A stretch of DNA of 64,000 nucleotides from Bacteroides sp. (lineage in GTDB: Bacteria > Bacteroidota > Bacteroidia > Bacteroidales > Muribaculaceae), in assembly GCA_014801735.1 (NCBI GenBank), contig JAAVDO010000004.1, positions 1-64,000 on the forward strand, written 5' to 3'. A program made the translations under genes and the position numbers. Positions 23,923-33,319 of this stretch are shown here, in pieces. The notes under the pieces are model-generated. The model made no database searches, was not told the DNA's origin, and saw only the letters and a list, made by a program, of their open reading frames with translations. Each line of letters begins with the position of its first letter. Positions within the stretch are counted from its first letter, which is position 1.

Positions 23923-25185
23923 ATGAAAGCATTAATGTTCGGGTGGGAGTTCCCACCTCATATCCTCGGAGGCCTCGGAACGGCCAGCTATGGTCTGACC
24001 AAAGGCATGTGGGAGTGTGGCGACATGGATATCACTTTCGTCATCCCGAAACCCTTTGGCGATGAAGACCGCTCTTTCGCTAACATCATCGGCACTTCGC
24101 AGGTGCCCGTGGTGTGGCGCGACAATTCGCGTGAATACGTCGAGAGCAGGATTGGAAACGTGATGAGTCCGGATCTTTATTTCAGACTCCGCGATCATAT
24201 CTATGCCGATTTCAATTATCTCCGCACCAACGATCTGGGTTGCATCGAGTTCAGCGGCCGCTATCCCGACAATCTTCTTGAAGAGATCAACAACTACAGC
24301 ATCTGTGCCGGTGTGATAGCCCGCACGATTGACTTCGATATCATCCACAGCCATGACTGGCTCACATATCCCGCCGGTATCCATGCCAAGCAGGTGACTG
24401 GCAAACCCCTCGTGATCCATGTTCACGCTACCGACTTCGACCGTTCGCGCGGAAATGTGAATCCCACCGTGTTCGGAATCGAGAAAGACGGTATGGACCA
24501 CGCCGATCATATCATGACTGTGAGCGAACTCACCCGTCGCACCGTTATCGAGAAATACGGTCAGGATCCCGCAAAGGTTACCACTGTCCATAATGCCGTT
24601 ACTCCGCTCAGCCCCGAACTTCTGGCTGTCGATCCGCCCAAACCTAAGGAGAAAGTAGTGACATTCCTGGGACGTATCACGATGCAGAAGGGTCCCGAAT
24701 ACTTCGTTGAGGCTGCTGCTAAGGTTCTTAAGAACAATCACAACGTTCGTTTTGTAATGGCGGGCAGCGGCGATATGATGGACAAGATGATCAACCTTGC
24801 CGCCGAACGTGGCATCGCCGACCGTTTCCACTTCCCCGGCTTCCAGAAAGGCAAACAGGTTTATGAAATGCTCAAGGCAAGCGATGTCTACGTTATGCCG
24901 AGTGTGAGCGAGCCCTTCGGTATCTCTCCCCTCGAGGCTATGCAGATGGGTGTGCCCTCGATCATCTCCAAGCAGAGCGGATGCGCCGAAATCCTCAGCA
25001 ACGTGATCAAGACCGACTACTGGGATATCGACGCCATGGCCGACGCGATCAATTCGATAATCACTTATCCCGCGATGTACAATCAGCTTCGTGAAGACGG
25101 ACTTGACGAGGTGAACCGCATCACCTGGGACAAGGCCGGCCAGAAAGTGATCAACATCTACAACAAGGTCCTGGGCCGCGAGTAA
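23923..25185 (+). CDS. Glycogen-cluster glycosyltransferase (GT4, glycogen-synthase-like)
   Basis: A 420-residue GT-B enzyme. It starts FGWEFPPHILGGLGTASYG, a starch-synthase-like KxGG equivalent loop, and carries HSHDWLTYPAGIHA near residue 143, FLGRITMQKGPEYFVEA near 247, and EPFGISPLEAMQMGVPS (EX7E) near 328. In Bacteroidetes this gene, flanked by GH133 and GH57 genes, is thought to elongate alpha-glucan from a nucleotide-glucose donor. Donor specificity (ADP- or UDP-glucose) cannot be read here. Confidence 0.88.
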   Translation: MKALMFGWEFPPHILGGLGTASYGLTKGMWECGDMDITFVIPKPFGDEDRSFANIIGTSQVPVVWRDNSREYVESRIGNVMSPDLYFRLRDHIYADFNYLRTNDLGCIEFSGRYPDNLLEEINNYSICAGVIARTIDFDIIHSHDWLTYPAGIHAKQVTGKPLVIHVHATDFDRSRGNVNPTVFGIEKDGMDHADHIMTVSELTRRTVIEKYGQDPAKVTTVHNAVTPLSPELLAVDPPKPKEKVVTFLGRITMQKGPEYFVEAAAKVLKNNHNVRFVMAGSGDMMDKMINLAAERGIADRFHFPGFQKGKQVYEMLKASDVYVMPSVSEPFGISPLEAMQMGVPSIISKQSGCAEILSNVIKTDYWDIDAMADAINSIITYPAMYNQLREDGLDEVNRITWDKAGQKVINIYNKVLGRE

Positions 25186-25230
25186 TTTCTTTTCTATAAT
25201 AACCCGACAAACAATATCACACTATAAGAT

Positions 25231-26643
25231 ATGAAGGCAATCTGCTTTTACTTCCAGATTCATCAGCCGTTCCGCCTGAAGCGCTATCGTTTCTTCGACA
25301 TAGGCAACGATCACTACTACTACGATGACTTCGCCAACGACGACATCGTGACCCGTATCGCTCACAACAGCTATATCCCTGCCGCCGAAAGCCTGCTGCG
25401 CATGATCGAGCAGAGCAACGGTAAATTCTGCTGCGCTCTCTCTATCACCGGTTCCGCTCTTGAGCAGTGCGAGCAGTATGTACCCGAGTTCATCGACCTG
25501 CTCAAGAAGCTCGCCTCTACCGGCCATGTGGAATTCCTTGCCGAAACCTATGCTCACTCGCTCGCATCGCTCACCGATCCCGAGGAGTTTGCCGCTCAGG
25601 TCAAGGCTCACGACGAAAAGATATTCCAGCTCTTCGGTCAGCACCCCAAGGTGCTCCGCAACACCGAGCTGATCTATTGCGATGAAATGGCGCCCCAGAT
25701 TCAGGCTCTCGGCTACAAGGGCGTGATCACCGAAGGTGCCAAGCATATTCTGGGCTGGAAATCGCCAAACTATGTTTACTCAGCCGCCGGCGCTCCCAAG
25801 CTGAAACTCCTGCTCAAGAACTCCAAACTCAGCGACGATATCTCTTTCCGCTTCAGTAATCCCGAGTGGGACGCTTATCCTCTGACCGCCGACAAATATA
25901 TCGACTGGATCGCATCGACTCCTCCCGAAGAACAGATCGTCAACCTGTTCATGAACCTTGAGACCTTCGGCGAGCTTCAGCACCGCGACACCGGTATCTT
26001 CCAGTTCCTCGAGGCTCTGCCACGTTTCGCTCAGGATCGCGGTATCGAGTTCATCACTCCTTCCGATGCTATCGCAAAGCTCAAGCCCGTTGGCGAGCTC
26101 ACCGTTGTTCATCCCATCTCATGGGCCGACGAAGCCCGCGATACCTCAGCCTGGCTCGGCAACAAGCTCCAGCGCGAGGCGTTCGACAAGCTCTATAGCG
26201 TGGCCGAGCGTGTGCGTCTCTGCGACGACCGCCGTCTGAAGCAGGACTGGAACTATCTCCAGGCAAGCGACCATCTGTTCTACATGTCGACCAAGCACAT
26301 GGCCGACGGCGATGTTCATTCTCACTTCTCGCCTTACGAGACTCCTTTCCAGGCTTTCACCAACTATATGAACGTGCTTGCCGACTTCATCGTGCGTGTT
26401 GAGGAGCAGTATCCTCTCTCGATCGAGAATGAAGAGCTCAATTCGCTGCTCACCACTATCCGCAACCAGGCTACCGAAATCGAGACTCTCAACAAGGAAG
26501 TAGCCTCCATGCGCAAGAACATTGAGCACTACAATGAGGAGCATCTCCTGCGCGAGAAGAAAGCTAAAGCCGAGAAGGCTCCTGCAGCCAAGAAACCCGG
26601 CCGCAAGCCTAAGAAAGCAGCTACCGATACCCCTGCTGAATAA
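25231..26643 (+). CDS. GH57 family alpha-glucan enzyme with basic tail
   Basis: A 470-residue GH57 protein. The N-terminus ICFYFQIHQPFRL holds the first conserved GH57 motif, FLAETYAHSL near residue 107 the third-region glutamate area, VLRNTELIYCDEM near 141 the nucleophile-region glutamate, and NLETFGELQHRDTG near 243 follows. GH57 enzymes hydrolyse, transfer or branch alpha-glucans. After residue about 405 come a coiled-coil (TLNKEVASMRKNIEHYNEE) and a Lys/Ala/Pro-rich tail with KKPGRKPKK, like a histone H1 tail or AT-hook. Last gene of the glycogen operon, followed by a strong terminator. Confidence 0.88.
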   Translation: MKAICFYFQIHQPFRLKRYRFFDIGNDHYYYDDFANDDIVTRIAHNSYIPAAESLLRMIEQSNGKFCCALSITGSALEQCEQYVPEFIDLLKKLASTGHVEFLAETYAHSLASLTDPEEFAAQVKAHDEKIFQLFGQHPKVLRNTELIYCDEMAPQIQALGYKGVITEGAKHILGWKSPNYVYSAAGAPKLKLLLKNSKLSDDISFRFSNPEWDAYPLTADKYIDWIASTPPEEQIVNLFMNLETFGELQHRDTGIFQFLEALPRFAQDRGIEFITPSDAIAKLKPVGELTVVHPISWADEARDTSAWLGNKLQREAFDKLYSVAERVRLCDDRRLKQDWNYLQASDHLFYMSTKHMADGDVHSHFSPYETPFQAFTNYMNVLADFIVRVEEQYPLSIENEELNSLLTTIRNQATEIETLNKEVASMRKNIEHYNEEHLLREKKAKAEKAPAAKKPGRKPKKAATDTPAE

Positions 26644-26653
26644 TTCCCCTAAA

Positions 26654-26706
26654 TACCATAAAGAGAAACACCCGCGAAGCCTTCGCGGGTGTTTCTCTTT
26701 ATGGTA
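26654..26706. terminator. Strong bidirectional terminator
   Basis: A near-perfect inverted repeat of about 26 bases per arm (TACCATAAAGAGAAACACCC and complement) with A-run and T-run flanks, placed between the convergent GH57 and MATE genes and suited to stop transcription from both sides. Confidence 0.88.
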
Positions 26707-26804
26707 GTTGCGATGCTGATAAATGGATTTTATTGTCTTATCTCCCCGTAGTAAAAATATCGAATTGCTCCATAACAGTTTCTGTATCAATGTGACTCAT
26801 TGAT

Positions 26805-28214
26805 TCACTGTATGGCGGGTTGAGGGGATGTGTGGTTGCGGAGGTAGCGGTATTCGGCGATTATTAGGATCAGAGTCACTACGGTAGCCATTATGTCGCT
26901 GACAGGAAATGAGTTCCATACACCGTGAAGTCCCATCCGGCTCGGTAGGATCCATAGCAGCGGAATCAGGAAAATCACTTGCCGGCATAGGCTTAAAATG
27001 ATGGATTTGAATGCTTTGCCTATCGATTGGAAGAAGTTTGTAGACACTATCTGAAACCCGACCATCCAGAATGCCCAGAGCGAATTGCGGAAAGTACGTG
27101 CGGTGATGTCGATAAGTTCCTGATCTGTAGTAAATGCGCGAGCGATGATATTGGGACAGAATTCTCCTGCCAGACACCCTAAAGTAACTATGACAGAGGA
27201 CCATAAAGTGGCCAGGCCATAGGCCCTGAACAACCTGTGATGCTTCCCTGCACCATAGTTGTAACCCACTATGGGTTGCATACCTTGGCAGATACCGATC
27301 ACAACCATCACTAATAGAGACGTATATGTGGTGAATATGCCGGTCGCGGCTATTGCCATGTCATTACCGTAGTTCAGGAGTGACAGATTGACTATCACGT
27401 TGATAGCGCTACCGGCAAGGTTGACCAGCGCAGGTGCAGCACCTATCGACACGATGGCCCCGATGATGCGCCATGACAGGCCGTAGATTCCCTTCCTGAA
27501 CCTGAGTTCTGTCTTCTTGCTGGTGAAGTGAGCCATCACGAAGACAGCCGTGCATGCCATCGAAATATCGGTGGCGATCGCCGCACCCCGTATACCCCAG
27601 TCAAATACAAAAATGAATATCGGGTCGAGAATCACGTTGAGGCCTGCGCCGAGAAACATCGTGACCATAGCCTTGACCGGATATCCCGACGAGCGCATGA
27701 TGTTGTTGAAATTATAGGTTATGTTGGTCAGCAGCAGTCCGGGCAGCAGGTAGGAGATGAAACTGTGGGCGTAGGGTAGCGTCTGATCGCTTGCTCCGAA
27801 TGCCCTGAGCAGGGGGTCGAGATAGATGGCGAACAGGGTCAGATAGGTCACGCCTATCAGTATCGACAGCACGAGCGAAGTTCCGAGCACCCGCTGTGCG
27901 CCGTCTTTATCGTTGGCGCCGAGCATGATGCTTATGCGCGCCGAAGCGCCGGCTCCTATCAGAACGCCGAGGGCCGTGGCTACATTTATCACCGGAAATG
28001 TGATCGCCAGTCCGGCGATCGCCGAGGGACCTACGCCCTGACCGATGAATATACGGTCGACTACATTGTAGAGCGACATAACCACTATGCCTACCACGGC
28101 CGGGACGCTGTAGTCCCAGAGCAGTCTGCCGATGTTGCCTGTAGCGAGGCGCGCTACGTCGCCACGGGTGGCTGAGAGTTCCTTTTTTGTTTTGTTGTTG
28201 TCGTTGTTGCTCAT
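26805..28214 (-). CDS. MATE-family efflux transporter
   Basis: A 469-residue membrane protein with about 12 hydrophobic segments. It shows the MATE N-terminal half signature (LWDYSVPAVVGIVVMSLYNV, then DRIFIGQGVGPSAIAGL) and the second-half counterpart (NYGAGKHHRLFRAYGLA). MATE proteins export cationic drugs or metabolites by H+ or Na+ exchange. The ATG at 28212-28214 is used; it overlaps the stop of the upstream exported-protein gene by four bases. Last gene of a four-gene overlapping operon starting at 30854. Confidence 0.9.
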   Translation of the reverse strand: MSNNDNNKTKKELSATRGDVARLATGNIGRLLWDYSVPAVVGIVVMSLYNVVDRIFIGQGVGPSAIAGLAITFPVINVATALGVLIGAGASARISIMLGANDKDGAQRVLGTSLVLSILIGVTYLTLFAIYLDPLLRAFGASDQTLPYAHSFISYLLPGLLLTNITYNFNNIMRSSGYPVKAMVTMFLGAGLNVILDPIFIFVFDWGIRGAAIATDISMACTAVFVMAHFTSKKTELRFRKGIYGLSWRIIGAIVSIGAAPALVNLAGSAINVIVNLSLLNYGNDMAIAATGIFTTYTSLLVMVVIGICQGMQPIVGYNYGAGKHHRLFRAYGLATLWSSVIVTLGCLAGEFCPNIIARAFTTDQELIDITARTFRNSLWAFWMVGFQIVSTNFFQSIGKAFKSIILSLCRQVIFLIPLLWILPSRMGLHGVWNSFPVSDIMATVVTLILIIAEYRYLRNHTSPQPAIQ

Positions 28215-28711
28215 TTGTCGTTGTCGGTTCGGGCTATTGCCTCGATCACTTTGATTTCTACATCGTAGGGGGTTGCCTGTACGGCTCTTGACGGTCGTGG
28301 TGAGCGCCGGTAATAGAATGCCTGCTGCACATCCCACGACGGGAATTTTACCAGCCTGGTCTCTCCGGCGGGAATGTTCTCACTGATCCGGTTCACGGCT
28401 TTGTGAAGCTGTCGTCCCTTCGAATCGGTATAGGTTATCTGGATCACCACCATCTGCAGATCGGCCGGAGTGTGGTTGACGATAAATAGCGATTCGTTGC
28501 GCGAGCGGAGCGGTTTATCGTAACCGGCCACAGTAAGCGAGTCGATCATTGCGCCGCGGAGGGTATCTAACGTGACATCTTTCTGAAAACGTCTCACGTC
28601 TGTTCTGAGCCGACCACGGTCGGTTCTGGTGAGATCCTCCATCGGATGGGAGAAAGTCGATGAGAGGACTGTTAAAATCGCCGTGAGGGCTATTCGGATA
28701 TTCCGCTTCAT
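28211..28711 (-). CDS. Unknown exported protein (166 aa)
   Basis: Not recognised. Residues 1-21 form a signal peptide (KRNIRIALTAILTVLSSTFS). The mature part is basic at the start (RTDRGRLRTDVRRFQKDV) and then has alternating beta-strand-like segments (ESLFIVNHTPADLQMVVIQI, TRLVKFPSWDVQQAFYY), suggesting a small Ig- or FxLYD-like beta-sandwich in the periplasm. It overlaps genes on both sides by four bases, which ties it firmly to the neighbouring 198-residue exported protein and the MATE exporter. Confidence 0.7.
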   Translation of the reverse strand: MKRNIRIALTAILTVLSSTFSHPMEDLTRTDRGRLRTDVRRFQKDVTLDTLRGAMIDSLTVAGYDKPLRSRNESLFIVNHTPADLQMVVIQITYTDSKGRQLHKAVNRISENIPAGETRLVKFPSWDVQQAFYYRRSPRPSRAVQATPYDVEIKVIEAIARTDNDK

Positions 28712-29304
28712 AGGTATACCGGGCTATGCGGCTTGGAGGGCCGGGGAAACACCTTCACCGCTCCCGGTACGGGTGGCTGTGTGTGGCTGCCGTCGCGTGT
28801 CGAAACGCTCGGTCTGACGAACAGGTAGGGAATCGCGGCATAGAAGCTGACTCTCAGCTTTCCGGCGCGGGGAGCTATCTCAAGTCTGTCAGAGTTGTCA
28901 CTCAGTGTCAGCGTATAGGATTTATGGCGCAGGGTATGTCCGCCGCGTATTTCTGAGGCGATCCGCGCGTCGAAAGTGTTTTCGCGGGCTGCGGCCACCG
29001 CTGTTCCGATCACTGTTCCGGGGACAATAGCGCGGTCTTCGGCCTCGACTACCACCAGCCGGTAGCTTCCGGCATCAAACCGGGTGGAATCAGTGCGCTC
29101 TATGGCAATCAGTGCCCGGGTGGAATTACCCGCTGTCAGTAGCCAGACTCCCTCGACAGGTCTCGGGCCGCTGCGCCGCAATCTTGCCTCGACCACATCG
29201 CGACGATAGTCATCGGGCGACAGAATCTCTGCCGCACACTGCAGCGTCAGAAGCAGACACAGCACTAAGGCGGCATATCGTCCCGTCGTCGCGGAAGCTC
29301 TCAT
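28708..29304 (-). CDS. Unknown exported protein (198 aa)
   Basis: Not recognised. An N-terminal signal peptide (residues about 8-25, YAALVLCLLLTLQCAA) may be a lipoprotein signal, although the LQCAA site is not a strong lipobox. The mature part starts with PDDYRRDVVEARLRRSG and continues as predicted beta strands with a proline-rich end. Its ATG overlaps the stop of the DUF3078 gene by one base (TGATG), so expression is coupled. Together with the 166-residue protein it may serve the DUF3078 envelope protein; no function is claimed. Confidence 0.68.
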   Translation of the reverse strand: MRASATTGRYAALVLCLLLTLQCAAEILSPDDYRRDVVEARLRRSGPRPVEGVWLLTAGNSTRALIAIERTDSTRFDAGSYRLVVVEAEDRAIVPGTVIGTAVAAARENTFDARIASEIRGGHTLRHKSYTLTLSDNSDRLEIAPRAGKLRVSFYAAIPYLFVRPSVSTRDGSHTQPPVPGAVKVFPRPSKPHSPVYL

Positions 29305-30854
29305 CAGATCGTCGAAAATTTATATGCGAAGCCGAACGAGAATATCTCTTTGAACTGGAAACGGTGCCAGTCCGTGTCGGGCAGTCGCGGGCTCTGAGTG
29401 TCGAAGCGCAGATGGAAATAGAACTGAGTGGAAAGGAAACGGTTCACATCGAAGCTGATGGTGTTTTCCCAGTCGCCCTGGGCATACTCGTAGTCTGTAA
29501 ACAGGAACAGGCGTGAGCTGTAGTTGATGTTGTACGACCATTTCCATTTAAAGGTCAGCTCAGAGCTCGAACCAAACTCGCTCTTTGCCTTCTTGCCGGC
29601 GTCTATACCGAAGTTCTCGGGATCCAGCTCGTCGGAGAGACATGTCTTCAGATTGTAGCTCAAAGGTGCGATCGAGGCATTGAACTGCAAGCGGGGAGTG
29701 GTCTTTGAATAGGTCATACCGAGACCTATGTTGAGTTCGCCGGGCGACATGAATGCCGATTTCTTTACATTCTGGTTGGTCACATAGGAATTGGTGAGCT
29801 GCGTCTTGAATGTGGTGTTTAAAGTATAATACCAGTTGTTCGATGCCTTCAGACCGAACTTCGAATAAACCTGAAACAGGTCTTCGGTCACGTTGTAGGA
29901 GTGCAGTGTGTCGTCGGGAGCCGAATTCAGGCCGAGTTTATATTGCACAGTGGTGTCAAACAGCAGGTTGGGATGGAATTTCTCGTTGAGCTTGATGTTG
30001 TAGTATATGTTGAGAATGGCATTCAGGTTGTTTGATCCACCCTGATACCAGTTGGGCGAGATATAGGCCTGCGAGAACTGTAGCGAAGCCTGGAAAGTCC
30101 TGAGCCAGTGTATGGGCCGGGTCTCTACTCCCACCAGATAGTTGTTGGAGGCAGGGACCAGAACGATCTCCTCCAGGGTCATCTGAGTGGCACCTGGTGC
30201 CACAGCCGACTTGAAGCCTTCGGGTGCTACAGCCATCTCCGAGAGCACATATTCCACCTTCAGCGGATTGTCGATCATCAACTGCTGGCGCGCGCGAGCC
30301 GACAACAGCATACTCAATCCAAGGTCGTCGATAATAGTCTGATACCCGCTTTTCGGCAATGAATTTACAGCGCGCTCGTAAATATCTTCGGTATCGGCGG
30401 TATAAATTTCCAGCGGATCGGGTGCCGCAACCGTCGGTAGCGGCAGAAACTGATAGGAATCATAGATCAGCGGAAGATACATACCCGATTTCATTATGCT
30501 GTAATGGCGTTCGGGAATGAGGTTGAGTGTATCGGCGGGGTGAATTGCCAGATTGTCGGTGATACGGATAGAATCGATCGTGCCCGCCACATGCCGCTGC
30601 GGCAGCGAGTCGTTGCGTAACAGATCCTTGCGCAGCTTCCGGAGCTCAAGGCGCCTCAAGGCGCGGTCAAAGCCGTTGTAACTCATTTTGACGGGGCTGA
30701 TCAGCGGTGGAATCGGCTGACCGTAGGATATCGTGTCGCCGCCGGCATCGGGAGTCTCCGCAGAAACCCTCATTGAAGCGGCTGAAACAGTTATGGAACT
30801 CAGAAGTGTGCAGGCAATAACACCCAGCGTCTTGAAAAATGATTGCAAGAACAT
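29304..30854 (-). CDS. DUF3078 family outer-membrane-associated protein
   Basis: A 516-residue exported protein. A signal peptide covers about residues 1-25 (FFKTLGVIACTLLSSITVSA). The C-terminal 260 residues consist of alternating amphipathic strands (QASLQFSQAYISPNWYQGG, YYTLNTTFKTQLTNSYVT, FKEIFSFGFAYKFSTI) ending on a hydrophobic strand, as in an outer-membrane beta-barrel; this is the DUF3078 pattern of Bacteroidetes. Start is the ATG at 30852-30854; an upstream extension to 31004 overlaps the promoter. First gene of the four-gene operon. Role in the envelope is unknown. Confidence 0.82.
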   Translation of the reverse strand: MFLQSFFKTLGVIACTLLSSITVSAASMRVSAETPDAGGDTISYGQPIPPLISPVKMSYNGFDRALRRLELRKLRKDLLRNDSLPQRHVAGTIDSIRITDNLAIHPADTLNLIPERHYSIMKSGMYLPLIYDSYQFLPLPTVAAPDPLEIYTADTEDIYERAVNSLPKSGYQTIIDDLGLSMLLSARARQQLMIDNPLKVEYVLSEMAVAPEGFKSAVAPGATQMTLEEIVLVPASNNYLVGVETRPIHWLRTFQASLQFSQAYISPNWYQGGSNNLNAILNIYYNIKLNEKFHPNLLFDTTVQYKLGLNSAPDDTLHSYNVTEDLFQVYSKFGLKASNNWYYTLNTTFKTQLTNSYVTNQNVKKSAFMSPGELNIGLGMTYSKTTPRLQFNASIAPLSYNLKTCLSDELDPENFGIDAGKKAKSEFGSSSELTFKWKWSYNINYSSRLFLFTDYEYAQGDWENTISFDVNRFLSTQFYFHLRFDTQSPRLPDTDWHRFQFKEIFSFGFAYKFSTI

Positions 30855-30896
30855 AGCAGGCTTGATTGGTGACCTTGATTGATGACTATGAGAGTG

Positions 30897-30927
30897 CAAA
30901 TTTACGCACATTCCCGAGATATTCAAA
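30897..30927 (-). promoter_or_regulatory. Consensus promoter for DUF3078-MATE operon
   Basis: Minus-strand TTTG (30924-30927), 19 bases, TAAATTTG (30897-30904), 42 bases upstream of the DUF3078 ATG. Confidence 0.68.
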
Positions 30928-30989
30928 AGCTGATCGGCAAAAAGCCGCCGGAGCCGCTCTGACGATTCGGAATTGTGGCTTGAAATGGT

Positions 30990-30997
30990 TAATTTTG
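30990..30997 (+). promoter_or_regulatory. -7 box for mtaB operon
   Basis: TAATTTTG, 31 bases upstream of the mtaB ATG; no clear -33 partner. Divergent from the DUF3078 promoter. Confidence 0.45.
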
Positions 30998-31028
30998 CAC
31001 TCACAAAAATAATTCAGAAATCATTCAG

Positions 31029-32378
31029 ATGATCGACCGCTCAACATTCAGAGGCCTCACAGCCCACTTTCATACTTTCGGCTGCAAGCTCAATTTTGCA
31101 GAGACCTCGTCGGTAGCGCGTATGCTGGCCGAGCGCGGGATAGTGCGTGCCCAGCGGGGCGACCGTCCCGATCTGGTAGTGGTCAACACCTGTAGCGTCA
31201 CCGAGCTCGCCGACAAGAAGTGCCGTCAGGCCATACGGAGCATGGCGCGCCGCTGGCCCGGAGTGCCTATCGCCGTGACAGGCTGCTACGCTCAGCTCAA
31301 GAGTTCGGAGGTAGCGTCACTACCGGGAGTGGCCATAGTTGCCGGCAGCGATATGAAAGGTCAGCTCGCCGACTTTATCGACCGCTTTCTTGACGAGCGC
31401 AAGCCAATGCTCGAAGTCAATCCTACGGCCGAGATCCGATCGTTCACACCGAGCTGCGAACGGGGCGATCGCACACGGTGGCTTCTTAAAGTGCAGGATG
31501 GCTGTGACTATTACTGCACCTACTGCACGATTCCTTTTGCCCGCGGCCGCAGTCGCTCGCCCATGATCGGCGACCTTGTCGATCAGGCCCGTCACGCTGC
31601 TGCGAACGGAGCCGTCGAGATTGTGCTCACGGGTGTGAATATCGGTGATTTCGGCCGCCGCAACGGTCAGACTTTCCTGCAACTCATAGAGCAGCTCGAC
31701 AAGGTGGAGGGCATAGAGCGCTACCGCATTTCATCGATAGAACCCAACCTGCTCACCGACGAGACCATCGACTTCGTAGCCGCGTCGCGCCGGTTCATGC
31801 CTCATTTCCATGTCCCCCTCCAGTCGGGCAGCGACGAGGTGCTACGCCTGATGCACCGGCATTATGACACCGCTCTGTTCCGCGAGCGCATGGAGCACAT
31901 ACGCCGTGCTATTCCCGATGCCTTTATAGGCGTCGACCTCATCGTAGGTGCCAGAGGTGAGACAGACGAACTTTTCGAACGAAGCAAAGCCTTCGTCGAG
32001 AGTCTCGACATATCGCGACTGCACGTATTTCCATACAGCGAGCGTCCGGGCACAAAGGCATTGAGTATCGACGGCATGGTAGATCCTGCCGTGCGTCACC
32101 GCCGTGCCGCCGTGATGATAGCCCTGTCCGAACGCAAGCTCGACAACTTTGCCGCCCGGTTCACAGGCCAGACAAGGCCCGTGCTGATCGAACACACCCG
32201 ACGTCGTGATGGTGAGTACGACCTGATGTCGGGCCATACCGACAATTATCTTCGCGTGGAGATACCATTTGACCGGTCGCTTGCCAACACCATAACTGAA
32301 TGCCGCCTGACGCTTGACGGTACCCCGGGCACTGGTTCCGACGGGGTAATGAATGCGCGTATCAATCTAAAGCTCTGA
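31029..32378 (+). CDS. mtaB: tRNA t6A37 methylthiotransferase MtaB
   Basis: A 449-residue radical SAM methylthiotransferase. The N-terminal UPF0004 domain has its three cluster cysteines in FGCKLN (C19), VNTCSVT (C55) and VTGCYAQ (C89). The radical SAM site CDYYCTYCTIPFARGRSRSP is near residue 163. A C-terminal TRAM-like segment follows. MtaB converts t6A37 to ms2t6A37 in ANN-decoding tRNAs. The FGCKLN and CDYYCTYCTIP forms are those of MtaB rather than MiaB or RimO. First gene of an operon with the acyltransferase (two bases apart) and a GT2. Confidence 0.93.
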   Translation: MIDRSTFRGLTAHFHTFGCKLNFAETSSVARMLAERGIVRAQRGDRPDLVVVNTCSVTELADKKCRQAIRSMARRWPGVPIAVTGCYAQLKSSEVASLPGVAIVAGSDMKGQLADFIDRFLDERKPMLEVNPTAEIRSFTPSCERGDRTRWLLKVQDGCDYYCTYCTIPFARGRSRSPMIGDLVDQARHAAANGAVEIVLTGVNIGDFGRRNGQTFLQLIEQLDKVEGIERYRISSIEPNLLTDETIDFVAASRRFMPHFHVPLQSGSDEVLRLMHRHYDTALFRERMEHIRRAIPDAFIGVDLIVGARGETDELFERSKAFVESLDISRLHVFPYSERPGTKALSIDGMVDPAVRHRRAAVMIALSERKLDNFAARFTGQTRPVLIEHTRRRDGEYDLMSGHTDNYLRVEIPFDRSLANTITECRLTLDGTPGTGSDGVMNARINLKL

Positions 32379-32380
32379 CA

Positions 32381-33319
32381 ATGGGACTGAACAAATATTC
32401 GGCCTACGCACCGCTGGGTTGGCTGCTCAAGGGCCTGGCCCGACTGCCGCTGGGAGTGCTTTACGGAGTGGCCGACGGCCTTTATTTCGTTGCATACAGG
32501 GTGGTGGGCTACCGCAAGGCCACCGTCCGCAAGAATCTCGCGGAATCGTTTCCGGAAATGACAGAGGCCGAACGGCGCGATATTGAGCGTAAGTTTTACC
32601 GCCAACTTGCCGACTATGTAGTAGAGACTATAAAGCTGCTCCATATTTCCGACGACGAGATGAAGAAACGCATGACATTTGAGGGCGTTGACAAGGTTGA
32701 CGAGATACTGCGCAGCGGCCGATCGATAACCGCTTATTTCTCGCATAGCGGCAACTGGGAATGGGTGCCGTCGATCACTCTTTGGAGCGCTCTCGAACCC
32801 GGTCGGGATGCCGCGTTCTGTCAGGTTTACCGTCCGCTGAAAAACGGCTGGTTCGACAGTCTGTTTCTCCGTCTCCGCTCCCGTTTCCGTCCGCTGAGTT
32901 TTCCGAAGCAGACGGTGCTTCGCGATCTGCTGTATCTGCGGCGCGACAAAATGCCCTCGATCACCGGATTCATGAGCGATCAGAAGCCGAGCCACGGCGA
33001 TCCGACCCACGTAGTGAAATTCCTGAACCATCCGACGGCAATGATCACCGGAACCGAGACCCTGACACGCCGCCTCGATATGGCAGCCATCTATTTCGAC
33101 ATCGAGAAGCTGGCTCGCGGACGTTATAAAGTCACCGTGAGGCTGATCGACGAGAATCCTGCTTCTCTCCCCCCCATGGAACTGACAGAGCGTTATGCAC
33201 GTCTGCTTGAGACCACCATACGCCGCAATCCTTCGATATGGCTATGGAGCCATAAACGCTGGAAGAATCCTGTGGTCATGCCGGCCGAAAAAACTGAATC
33301 AGATGAAAACCGACACTGA
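32381..33319 (+). CDS. Lysophospholipid / lipid A acyltransferase (LpxL/HtrB-like)
   Basis: A 312-residue membrane-associated acyltransferase. Seen: an N-terminal hydrophobic region (residues about 10-42), TVRKNLAESFPEMTEAER typical of LpxL-family proteins, the catalytic H(x4)E in SHSGNWEW near residue 126, and FMSDQKPSHGDPTHVVKFL near 198. In Bacteroidetes these enzymes add a secondary acyl chain to lipid A or to aminolipids. Its stop overlaps the GT2 gene by 17 bases. Confidence 0.88.
   Translation: MGLNKYSAYAPLGWLLKGLARLPLGVLYGVADGLYFVAYRVVGYRKATVRKNLAESFPEMTEAERRDIERKFYRQLADYVVETIKLLHISDDEMKKRMTFEGVDKVDEILRSGRSITAYFSHSGNWEWVPSITLWSALEPGRDAAFCQVYRPLKNGWFDSLFLRLRSRFRPLSFPKQTVLRDLLYLRRDKMPSITGFMSDQKPSHGDPTHVVKFLNHPTAMITGTETLTRRLDMAAIYFDIEKLARGRYKVTVRLIDENPASLPPMELTERYARLLETTIRRNPSIWLWSHKRWKNPVVMPAEKTESDENRH

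Noticed and set aside
23932..24831. Long open frame opposite the glycogen GT4 gene
   Set aside because: Shadow of a clear GT-B enzyme, caused by GC-rich third positions.
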